A DNA stretch of 6,720 nt. It comes from a bacterium (GTDB lineage: Bacteria; Elusimicrobiota; Elusimicrobia; Elusimicrobiales; UBA9959). Position 1 is the first letter of the stretch. Every line of letters begins with the position of its first letter. The position numbers and the translations under genes were made by a program. The stretch covers positions 3,536 to 10,255 of the forward strand of contig JAKAMO010000090.1 in assembly GCA_021812825.1 (NCBI GenBank). The letters run 5' to 3'. Below are positions 1 to 5,024 of the stretch, one piece after another. The notes beneath the pieces were generated by a model. That model was not told the DNA's origin. It did not search any database and saw only the letters and a list, made by a program, of their open reading frames with translations.

Positions 1-802
1 TGGTGTCCGTGTCGGGGGCTATGGAACTCGCCTGGCCGGACCTGCCCGTTCGCTCCAGTTCGTAGGTTCCGCGGCCGGCGTGCAAGACGAATTCCCCGGA
101 GCAGGACGGACAGTAGATGGCGTTGCCGTCCTTGTGTTTGGTGGTAGGGGCTACGATGGGACCGCATTTGGGGCAGGTCAGCATCAGGCGTGCGTCCCCG
201 CAATGCCCGATAATGTGGTCGAGGGAGCCATCGCGGCCCAGTGTCAGGAAAACCTCCGTGAACGCCCGGTCGAACTGTTTTCCTTTTTCGTTCTCGATTA
301 TCTGGTAGGCCTTGTCTGGACTCATCCTGGGCTGGTAGGAGCGCGTGCTGGTCATGGCGTCGAAGGCGTCGGCGATGCTGACTATACGGCCGGTCAGAGG
401 TAATTTTTCCCCGTTGAGGCGGCCCGGGTAACCCTTGCCGTCCACTCTCTCGTGGTGGCGGAAAACGGCCTCTATGACGTACCGGGCCATGGGATGGCTG
501 GCGATAATGCGCCTCCCCAACTCGGGGTGGCGTTTTATTATCGCGTATTCTTCCGGAGTGAGGGGGCCGTGTTTGCCCAATATGGCGTCCGGGACGCCGA
601 TCTTCCCGAGATCGTGGACCAGGCCGCCCAGTTCAGTTTTAAAGACCTCTTTCCTGTCGAGCCCGATTTTTACTGCCAGAGCACGGGCGTACCTGCTTAC
701 CCGCCAGATATGTCCGCCGGTGTACGGATCACGGGCCTCGATGACGGAGGCCAGGGTTAGAAGGGACCTTAATAACGGGATTTCGTCAGTTGTGATGCGC
801 AT
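1..802 (-). CDS. HD-GYP domain c-di-GMP phosphodiesterase with C-terminal zinc ribbon (partial, cut at left edge)
   Basis: The product is probably a cytoplasmic enzyme that hydrolyses the second messenger cyclic di-GMP. The visible 267 codons have no stop before the window edge, so the C-terminus is missing. Counting from the start at 802, the HD-GYP hallmarks are present: GGH (H31), HDLGKIGVPD (H63-D64), H92, the HHE triad at 116-118, DGKGYP at 121-126 and IADAFDAM with D145. These are the usual metal ligands and the GYP signature, so an active enzyme is likely. After the HD domain, CPKC (C210, C213) and CPSC (C231, C234) form a probable zinc ribbon. No receiver or PAS domain precedes the HD domain. 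An in-frame ATG at 832 also exists, but the predicted transcription start lies near 829, and GGGGG sits 4 bases before the 802 ATG, so I prefer 802. Codon use differs from neighbours: 10 of 14 Lys codons are AAA, against 4 of 29 in the gene at 3990. Confidence 0.93.
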   Translation of the reverse strand, partial: MRITTDEIPLLRSLLTLASVIEARDPYTGGHIWRVSRYARALAVKIGLDRKEVFKTELGGLVHDLGKIGVPDAILGKHGPLTPEEYAIIKRHPELGRRIIASHPMARYVIEAVFRHHERVDGKGYPGRLNGEKLPLTGRIVSIADAFDAMTSTRSYQPRMSPDKAYQIIENEKGKQFDRAFTEVFLTLGRDGSLDHIIGHCGDARLMLTCPKCGPIVAPTTKHKDGNAIYCPSCSGEFVLHAGRGTYELERTGRSGQASSIAPDTDT

Positions 803-835
803 ATCGCCCCCAGGCCGCGGCCGCACGTTCATTCC

Positions 836-864
836 ACTATAGAACTAAGGCGTTTTAGTGTCAA
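836..864 (-). promoter_or_regulatory. Near-consensus sigma-70 promoter for the HD-GYP gene
   Basis: On the minus strand a perfect TTGACA (864-859) is followed by a 17-base spacer and TATAGT (841-836), five of six matches to TATAAT. Transcription should begin near 829, giving a leader of roughly 27 bases to the ATG at 802. This is the strongest promoter in the window by match to consensus. It also argues against translation from the ATG at 832, which would lie at or before the transcription start. Confidence 0.82.
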
Positions 865-993
865 TGACGGAAGCGGGGAGACGACGGGCTTCAGGCCGTA
901 GGGTAGTCCCGGCGGTCTTGCCCCGAGGTATGTGCCGGCGCGCGTGGCCGGGGATAGCCTTTCCGGGTGATTCCCCTTTTCGTTCTCAGCGGT

Positions 994-1026
994 TATAATT
1001 CCCTTGGGGTCGGGGTTCGAGGGGGG
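994..1026 (+). promoter_or_regulatory. -10 box and Shine-Dalgarno for the 74-aa gene at 1030
   Basis: TATAAT at 994-999 is a perfect -10 box; no good -35 is visible upstream. Transcription would begin near 1006. GAGGGGGG at 1019-1026 is a purine-rich ribosome binding site that ends a few bases before the ATG at 1030. This arrangement excludes the longer in-frame reading from GTG at 967, because that codon is upstream of the predicted transcript start. The interval 865-993 between this box and the divergent HD-GYP promoter contains no gene that I can support. Confidence 0.65.
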
Positions 1027-1029
1027 CGT

Positions 1030-1254
1030 ATGACAAGGATATTGAGCACCGCCAAGGACGTGCTGGTGGAGAACACGGGCCTGAAGTTCCCGCGGCTGGT
1101 GAATATCAGCTTTAAGAAAGGCGAGTACCACGTCATCCTGGACATGTTCGACTCGGCGGCCAGGCCGGGGGACGCGGCCAGTCGTACCTACGACGTCAGG
1201 ATAGACGAGGCCGGCCGGCTGCGCGGCTACGAGCTTATCAAGCCCGGGAGATAG
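1030..1254 (+). CDS. Small 74-aa protein, GvpO-like by pattern
   Basis: I do not recognise this gene with certainty. The 74-residue product is soluble and mixed in charge, with no signal peptide or membrane segment. It has an N-terminal helix-like stretch (about 3-16), then alternating beta-like segments (NISFKKGEYHVILDMFD at about 25-41; TYDVRIDEAGRLRGYELIK at about 53-71). The second half resembles the end of gas-vesicle protein GvpO, where a YEV-like strand is followed by a D-x-x-G turn and a GY motif. This match is from memory of the family pattern and is weak. No other gas-vesicle gene (gvpA, gvpF, gvpN) is in the window, so a role in gas vesicles is not implied. The start is set by the ribosome binding site at 1019-1026. 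A hairpin at 1291-1319 probably ends the transcript, so the gene seems monocistronic. Confidence 0.75.
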   Translation: MTRILSTAKDVLVENTGLKFPRLVNISFKKGEYHVILDMFDSAARPGDAASRTYDVRIDEAGRLRGYELIKPGR

Positions 1255-1290
1255 CCGGGCGTCCGGGGGGGCGGTCCAACATCTTCACGC

Positions 1291-1325
1291 CGGAGCCGCC
1301 GGGAAAGCCGGCGGCTCCGCTCTAT
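1291..1325 (+). terminator. Probable hairpin terminator after the 74-aa gene
   Basis: A perfect 12-bp stem pairs 1291-1302 with 1308-1319 around a 5-base GAAAG loop. The stem is very GC-rich, as in Rho-independent terminators, but the following bases (CTCTAT) are only a weak T tract. It lies 36 bases after the stop codon of the 74-aa gene and before the promoter of the DUF502 gene, which fits a terminator separating two transcription units. Confidence 0.6.
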
Positions 1326-1361
1326 GCCGGCGGCCGCCTTTGCGCCGCGTCGCCGGAGAGG

Positions 1362-1367
1362 TATAAT
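1362..1367 (+). promoter_or_regulatory. -10 box (TATAAT) adjacent to the DUF502 start
   Basis: A perfect TATAAT ends 8 bases before the ATG at 1376. Transcription would start at or within a few bases of the start codon, so the mRNA is predicted to be leaderless or nearly so. TTG at 1340-1342 is at about the right distance for a weak -35. GGAGAGG at 1355-1361 looks like a ribosome binding site but is 14 bases from the ATG and lies upstream of the predicted transcript start. Confidence 0.65.
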
Positions 1368-1375
1368 CTGGGAAT

Positions 1376-1981
1376 ATGCGCAAGAAGCTGAGACGGTACT
1401 TTTTTACGGGGCTGGCGGTACTGCTGCCGATCGCGGCCAGCGCGCTGGTGGTGACCTGGCTCTTCGGCCTGATGGACAGCTGGACCACGCCGATCACGCT
1501 TCATCTCTTCGGGCATCATATCCCGGGGCTGGGCATAGTGATCACCGCCTGCGTGATAGTGCTGGCAGGGTTCTTCAGCTCCAACGTGATCGGGCGCTGG
1601 CTCATAGGCCTGGCCGACCACGTGCTGATGGAGGTGCCCGTCCTCAAGACGGTCTATAATACCACCAAGCAGGTGCTGCAGGTCTTCTCGCCCGGCGGGC
1701 AGGGCTCCTTCCACAGCGTGGTGCTGCTGGAGCACCCGCGCTCGGGGGCGCTTTCGCTGGGTTTCGTGACGCGCGAGCTGGCGCTGGAGTCCGGAAAGGC
1801 CAGCGTCAGGCACCTGTCGGTCTATGTGCCGACCAACCACATGTACTTCGGCGATATCTTCGTCGTGCGGCCGGACCAGGTGCGCCGGACGCCCCTGACC
1901 GTGCAGGAGGGCATACAGGCCGTCATCTCCGCCGGCGCCACCCTGCCGGAGGCGATCAGGACCGAGCTTTACGGCGGGTGA
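1376..1981 (+). CDS. DUF502 family inner-membrane protein
   Basis: The 201-residue product matches the DUF502 family, widespread bacterial membrane proteins of unknown function that are related to plant COV (continuous vascular ring) proteins. A basic N-terminus (RKKLRRYFFTG) leads into a first membrane helix at about 9-31. The conserved IPGLG follows at 49-53, then a second helix at about 52-70. The rest is a soluble domain with family-typical phrases: VLKTVYNTTKQV at about 93-104, VVLLEHPRSG then LGFVTRE, VYVPTNHM, and a tail resembling the usual VEEALKLIISGG (here VQEGIQAVISAG). Length is normal for the family. The gene has its own -10 box and is followed by 166 bases without a gene, so it is probably transcribed alone. 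Family assignment is secure by pattern; the molecular role is unknown. Confidence 0.9.
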   Translation: MRKKLRRYFFTGLAVLLPIAASALVVTWLFGLMDSWTTPITLHLFGHHIPGLGIVITACVIVLAGFFSSNVIGRWLIGLADHVLMEVPVLKTVYNTTKQVLQVFSPGGQGSFHSVVLLEHPRSGALSLGFVTRELALESGKASVRHLSVYVPTNHMYFGDIFVVRPDQVRRTPLTVQEGIQAVISAGATLPEAIRTELYGG

Positions 1982-2104
1982 GCGGCCGGCGCGCTTAGCC
2001 CTGGCGCGGATGGCCCCGGCCCGCATAGGCGCAAGGAACGTCCCCGGTCTTCGTCGTGCCGGCTTTCACCCTGGTCCGGGGGCTTACGGGCTTCTTTGCC
2101 GGCC

Positions 2105-2113
2105 TGGTATTCT
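2105..2113 (+). promoter_or_regulatory. Possible extended -10 promoter upstream of the 150-aa membrane protein gene
   Basis: TGG followed by TATTCT (four of six to TATAAT) forms a possible extended -10 element, with transcription starting near 2120. AGAAGG at 2125-2130 is purine-rich but 17 bases from the ATG at 2148, too far for a normal ribosome binding site. A second TATAAG at 2139-2144 is only 3 bases from the ATG. The rest of 1982-2147 shows no gene, clear terminator or repeat. Confidence 0.35.
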
Positions 2114-2147
2114 AAGGGAAAAGTAGAAGGCGCGTCAGTATAAGCGA

Positions 2148-2600
2148 ATGAAAGACAATATTATCCTGCTGCTTGCCCTAGCCGCCATACCGCTGTTCAT
2201 GTTCTCGGCGGCCTACCTGTTCTCCGCCGCGAACGCGGCCCGGAGAGGCCCGCTGCCCCCGGGGCGCAGGCTGAAGGCCAGGCTGGCCTTCGGCTGCGCG
2301 GCCTTCATACTGGCGGCGCACCGGGCCGCCATGACGTGGATGCTGCTCTCGATGGACTTCAACGACAGGAACGTGCAGGAGGGCTTCGGGATGACCTGGT
2401 GGTTCATCGACCCGCTGGCGGGCTTCCCGGTCATCCTGGGGACGCTGCCTTTTACGGATAAAATGCCGATGCCGCGGTTCATCACCGGCGTCTACATACC
2501 CCTGGCTATCTTGCTGTACGCCGGCGTCGTATACCTGCTGTGGCTGGCCGGGCGCCGGGCTTTGCGGGCCGTTCCCGGGGGCGGCGGCGCCGCGGTATAA
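2148..2600 (+). CDS. Hypothetical integral membrane protein, four predicted helices
   Basis: I do not recognise the family of this 150-residue protein. It is strongly hydrophobic, with likely membrane helices at about 4-27, 45-67, 84-103 and 111-134, separated by a basic cytoplasmic-type loop at about 32-45 (ARRGPLPPGRRLKAR) and a polar loop with DFNDRNVQEG at about 69-78. The C-terminus is Arg-rich then Gly/Ala-rich. No catalytic motif is evident. The start at 2148 is the first possible start after an in-frame TAG at 2124, so the N-terminus is reasonably fixed although no good ribosome binding site precedes it. The TAA stop at 2598-2600 lies inside the -10 box of the next gene. GC-rich codon use matches the neighbours, which supports a real gene. 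Confidence 0.75.
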   Translation: MKDNIILLLALAAIPLFMFSAAYLFSAANAARRGPLPPGRRLKARLAFGCAAFILAAHRAAMTWMLLSMDFNDRNVQEGFGMTWWFIDPLAGFPVILGTLPFTDKMPMPRFITGVYIPLAILLYAGVVYLLWLAGRRALRAVPGGGGAAV

Positions 2601-2601
2601 T
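2596..2601 (+). promoter_or_regulatory. -10 box (TATAAT) embedded in the preceding stop codon, for the HAD gene
   Basis: A perfect TATAAT overlaps the TAA stop of the upstream gene and ends exactly 6 bases before the ATG at 2608. With normal spacing the first transcribed base would be the A of the start codon, so the mRNA would be leaderless. No ribosome binding site lies between box and ATG. No convincing -35 is seen; TTC at 2572-2574 is about right in position but poor. Confidence 0.65.
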
Positions 2602-2607
2602 TCCATT

Positions 2608-3282
2608 ATGATAAAAGCCGTTATCTTCGACCTGGACGGGACGCTGCTGGACACCATAGAGGACATCACGGACTCGCTCAACGCGGCCCTGGCCGGGGAC
2701 GGCCTGCGCGCCTATACGCCGGCGGAGACCAAGATGTTCGTGGGCAGCGGCGTGAGGACGCTGCTCGAGCGCGCGCTGGCGCACGCCGGCCGCCCGGGCG
2801 CGGCTTTCGAAGGGGCGAAGGAGAGGTTCCTCAGGGAGTACGCGGCGCGGCGCACGGCCAAGACCCGTCCCTACCCGGGCCTGCCGGAGGCGGTGGACGG
2901 GCTGCGGGCCATGGGCGTGAAGACCGCCGTGCTGAGCAACAAGCCGCAGGCGGACACGCTGGATACCGTGCGCCACTATTTTTCCCTGGAGCGGTTCGAC
3001 CTGGTCTACGGCCAGCGCGAGGGCGTGCCGATGAAGCCGGACCCGGCCGCGCTCGACGCGTTGATCGCCGAGCTGGGGGTGGGGAAGGACGAGTGCCTCT
3101 TCGTCGGGGACTCCGACGTGGACATGAGGACCGCGGCCAACGCGGGCCTGCGCAAGGCCGGCGTGCTGTGGGGCTTCCGCCCGCGCCGGGAGCTGGAAGC
3201 CCACGGCGCGGATTACCTCCTCGACGACCCCCTCAGCCTCCTGGACATAGTGAGGCGCTCCGGCCCGGCCGGCGCCCGGTAA
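2608..3282 (+). CDS. HAD-superfamily phosphatase, phosphoglycolate phosphatase-like
   Basis: The 224-residue product is a cytoplasmic HAD hydrolase of the Gph/PGMB-like type. Motif I is FDLDGTLLD with nucleophile D8 and acid-base D10; motif II is SNK at 110-112; motif III lysine is K143 in KPDP; motif IV is VGDSDVDM with D168 and D172 binding magnesium. A helical cap (C1) fills about 16-88 between motifs I and II. All catalytic residues are intact and the length is normal. Phosphoglycolate phosphatase, which removes 2-phosphoglycolate made during DNA repair or oxygenase activity, is the likeliest role. Related HADs acting on other small phosphates (pyrophosphatase PpaX, beta-phosphoglucomutase) share these motifs, so substrate is not fixed by sequence. 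The gene starts 7 bases after the previous stop and has its own -10 box; it converges on the pentapeptide gene with 21 bases between stops. Confidence 0.92.
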   Translation: MIKAVIFDLDGTLLDTIEDITDSLNAALAGDGLRAYTPAETKMFVGSGVRTLLERALAHAGRPGAAFEGAKERFLREYAARRTAKTRPYPGLPEAVDGLRAMGVKTAVLSNKPQADTLDTVRHYFSLERFDLVYGQREGVPMKPDPAALDALIAELGVGKDECLFVGDSDVDMRTAANAGLRKAGVLWGFRPRRELEAHGADYLLDDPLSLLDIVRRSGPAGAR

Positions 3283-3303
3283 GGCCCGCCGGTGCGGCGA
3301 GTT

Positions 3304-3912
3304 TCAGTCCAGCTTTATGCCCAGCCCGTCGAGCAGGGCCATGGCCTCGGGCAGGGAGAACCTCGCGCCCTTGACCGGGCAGGTGCCCACGTTGATGGCG
3401 TAGTTCCTGGCCCCGGAGAGGTTCGCCTTCAGCAGCTTAGTGCCGCCGAACAGGGCGCCGGAGAAGTCGGTGCCGGAGAGGTCCGCGCCGGTGAGGTCCG
3501 AGTCGCGCAGGTCGGCGCCTTTGGCCAGGCAGTCCTTCATGACCGCGCCGGCGAGGTCCAGTCCCATGAACACGCAGTCGCTCAGCACGCAGGAAAAGAA
3601 GCGCGGCGGGCCGGAGAGGTTGAGCTTCGGCCAGGCGGCTTCGGTCCAGTTCAGGCCTGTCAGCTTGGAGTTCCTGAACTCGGGGCCCTCGAAAGAGGAG
3701 GCGTTCGGGGAGACCAGGCTGAGGTTGCAGCTTTCGAAGCGGCACTCGCGGAAGCGGCAGAAGCGCAACCCGGCGCCGGTTAGGTCGCAGTTCCTGAACA
3801 CGCAGGAATGGAAATGCCTGGACTCCAGGCGCGCGCCCTTCAGGTCCAGGCCTTCGAAGGCGCGCTCGGAGTATTCCTTCTCCCCGTCGTCGGGGAACGT
3901 CCTTTTCCTCAT
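3304..3912 (-). CDS. Pentapeptide-repeat protein (right-handed beta-helix)
   Basis: The 202-residue product consists mainly of A(D/N)LxX-type pentapeptide repeats that fold as a right-handed quadrilateral beta-helix. The first block (about 17-64) is rich in Cys and Phe, with units such as FRNCD, FRECR and FESCN. The second (about 92-165) includes GADLR, GADLS, GTDFS and KANLS. Between them lies a less regular stretch (about 65-91), and the chain ends in a tail with FSLPEA and LLDGLGI, like the WQxxLLxxLG cap at the end of Qnr-type proteins. Qnr and McbG relatives protect DNA gyrase by mimicking DNA, but many chromosomal members have no known role, so gyrase protection is only a possibility. 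No signal peptide is present. It is transcribed divergently from the CsgG-like gene and preceded by an extended -10 box. Confidence 0.9.
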   Translation of the reverse strand: MRKRTFPDDGEKEYSERAFEGLDLKGARLESRHFHSCVFRNCDLTGAGLRFCRFRECRFESCNLSLVSPNASSFEGPEFRNSKLTGLNWTEAAWPKLNLSGPPRFFSCVLSDCVFMGLDLAGAVMKDCLAKGADLRDSDLTGADLSGTDFSGALFGGTKLLKANLSGARNYAINVGTCPVKGARFSLPEAMALLDGLGIKLD

Positions 3913-3918
3913 CTTTAG

Positions 3919-3927
3919 ATTCTAACA
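3919..3927 (-). promoter_or_regulatory. Extended -10 promoter for the pentapeptide-repeat gene
   Basis: On the minus strand TGT (3927-3925) precedes TAGAAT (3924-3919), an extended -10 element with five of six matches in the hexamer. It ends exactly 6 bases before the ATG at 3912, so transcription should begin at the start codon (leaderless mRNA). No -35 is visible, which the TGn extension could compensate for. There is no Shine-Dalgarno. Confidence 0.65.
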
Positions 3928-3955
3928 TAGAACGGGCGGGGCCGCCGCCGGAATT

Positions 3956-3984
3956 TGCTATTATTTGCGGTAAATACGGAGGAG
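3956..3984 (+). promoter_or_regulatory. Extended -10 promoter and strong Shine-Dalgarno for the CsgG-like gene
   Basis: TGC (3956-3958) followed by TATTAT (3959-3964) gives an extended -10 element; transcription should start near 3971. GGAGGAG at 3978-3984 is an almost perfect ribosome binding site, 5 bases from the ATG at 3990. The second in-frame ATG at 3996 would be 11 bases away, so 3990 is preferred. The -10 box here is 25 bases from the start codon, unlike the neighbouring genes without a ribosome binding site. Confidence 0.75.
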
Positions 3985-3989
3985 AACAT

Positions 3990-4901
3990 ATGAAAATGCG
4001 GAACATTCAGCTTGCTGCGGCCATGCTGCTTTCGCTGGCAGGCTCCGGCTGGTGCGGCGGTAAGAAGATCATCTGCGTGCTGGACCTCGAGGATAAATCC
4101 AGCCACAGCCATACCTGGCAGAACGTCGGCACCGGGGTCGCCGAGATGCTGGTGACCGCCCTTTCCGAGACGAAGAAGTACACCCTCATAGAGCGCGACA
4201 AGCTGGAGGCCGTGCTGAACGAGCAGAAGCTCGGCGCCTCCGGAGCGGTGACGGCCCAGACCGCGGCCAAGATAGGCCGGCTGCTCGGCGCGCAGTACAT
4301 AGTGACCGGCGCCGTGACCGAGTTCGGCGTGAAGGACTCCAAGATAGGCGTGGGCGGCCTGGGCAAGGTGCTGCCGTTCGGCGGCAGCGCGAAGGTGTCC
4401 CGGAACACCGCCAAGGCGTCCCTGGACGTGCGCGCCATCGACACCACCACCGGCCAGATAGTGGCCGCCGCCAAGGGCGACGGTTCCAAGTCCAGCGCCG
4501 AGATCTCCGGCGACCTCAGCATAGCCCCCAGCTTCGACTTCGGCAAGGAGGGCTTCGACGAGACCATAATAGGCAAAGCCGCCCGCGAGGCGGTGGACCG
4601 CGTGGCCAGGGAGCTTTCCGCCAAGTTCGACGAGAACGGCCCCTCGGCGGTGAAGATCATCAAGATAACCGGCGGCCAGGTCTACCTCAATTCGGGCTCC
4701 GCCGACGGCGAGAAGGTCGGCAACGTCTACGAGATCTTCCGCGTGGGCGAGGAGATGCTGGACCCCGACACCGGCGAGTCGCTGGGCGCCGAGGAGGAGA
4801 AGGTGGGCAAGGCCAAGATCGTGAAGGTCACCCCGAAATACTCCATCGCCGAGACCAAGGCGGCCGTGCAGAAGACCGACGTGCTGAGGCCGGCCAGGTA
4901 A
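3990..4901 (+). CDS. CsgG-like secreted protein with a FlgT-like C-terminal domain
   Basis: The 303-residue product has an N-terminal signal peptide (charged MKMR, hydrophobic core about 6-18). C22 follows W21, not Gly or Ala, so it is not a canonical lipobox and the protein may not be lipidated, unlike classic CsgG. Residues about 25-215 match the CsgG family: VLDLED near the start, a VGTGVAEMLVTAL helix, TLIERDKLEAVLNEQ, LGAQYIVTGAVTEF, a Gly-rich central segment and LDVRAIDTTTGQIV. In CsgG this domain forms the outer-membrane pore for curli export, but many relatives only assemble periplasmic or lipoprotein scaffolds. Residues about 218-303 resemble the C-terminal domain of FlgT (VYLNSGSADGEKVGNVYEIF, then DPDTGESLG). 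No curli genes are nearby, so curli export is unsupported. A strong terminator follows, so the gene is probably monocistronic. Confidence 0.85.
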   Translation: MKMRNIQLAAAMLLSLAGSGWCGGKKIICVLDLEDKSSHSHTWQNVGTGVAEMLVTALSETKKYTLIERDKLEAVLNEQKLGASGAVTAQTAAKIGRLLGAQYIVTGAVTEFGVKDSKIGVGGLGKVLPFGGSAKVSRNTAKASLDVRAIDTTTGQIVAAAKGDGSKSSAEISGDLSIAPSFDFGKEGFDETIIGKAAREAVDRVARELSAKFDENGPSAVKIIKITGGQVYLNSGSADGEKVGNVYEIFRVGEEMLDPDTGESLGAEEEKVGKAKIVKVTPKYSIAETKAAVQKTDVLRPAR

Positions 4902-4917
4902 GCGCCCCGCCGAGAAA

Positions 4918-4933
4918 GCCGCGTCCGCGCGGC
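4918..4933 (+). other. Small hairpin upstream of the terminator
   Basis: A perfect 6-bp stem (4918-4923 with 4928-4933) closes a TCCG tetraloop between the CsgG-like stop codon and the main terminator. It has no T tract of its own. It could stabilise the 3' end of the transcript or be a chance product of GC-rich sequence. Confidence 0.4.
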
Positions 4934-4937
4934 GACG

Positions 4938-4969
4938 GGACCGCCGGGGAGACCCGGCGGTCCTTTTTT
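4938..4969 (+). terminator. Rho-independent terminator after the CsgG-like gene
   Basis: A perfect 11-bp GC-rich stem pairs 4938-4948 with 4953-4963 around a GAGA tetraloop and runs straight into six T residues (4964-4969). It sits 36 bases after the stop codon. This is the clearest terminator in the window and separates the CsgG-like gene from the Bax-inhibitor-like gene. Confidence 0.93.
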
Positions 4970-5009
4970 CCTCAGAGGCGGAGCGGGAGCCTCGTCCTGC
5001 GGCCGCGTA

Positions 5010-5018
5010 TGCTAGAAT
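5010..5018 (+). promoter_or_regulatory. Extended -10 promoter for the Bax-inhibitor-like gene
   Basis: TGC (5010-5012) precedes TAGAAT (5013-5018), an extended -10 element with five of six hexamer matches. It ends exactly 6 bases before the ATG at 5025, predicting a transcript that starts at the start codon. There is no ribosome binding site and no clear -35. Confidence 0.65.
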
Positions 5019-5024
5019 ACAGTT

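Noticed and set aside
80..842. Plus-strand open frames of 100-135 codons over the HD-GYP gene
   Set aside because: All are antisense shadows; the minus strand carries the intact HD-GYP motifs and a promoter.
950..976. Imperfect inverted repeat GGGGA...TCCCC upstream of the 74-aa gene
   Set aside because: Only 5 bp pair perfectly around a long loop; too weak to call an operator or riboswitch.
967..1029. Longer N-terminus of the 74-aa gene from GTG at 967
   Set aside because: The GTG lies upstream of the TATAAT at 994-999, so it would not be in the predicted transcript, and the ATG at 1030 has a good ribosome binding site.
1322..2026. A 234-codon open frame antisense to the DUF502 gene
   Set aside because: The product is Arg/His/Gln-rich with no recognisable motif, and the sense strand encodes a well-matched family member.
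3283..3303. Possible shared terminator between the convergent HAD and pentapeptide genes
   Set aside because: Only a 4-bp stem can be drawn in the 21-base gap and there is no long T tract on either strand.
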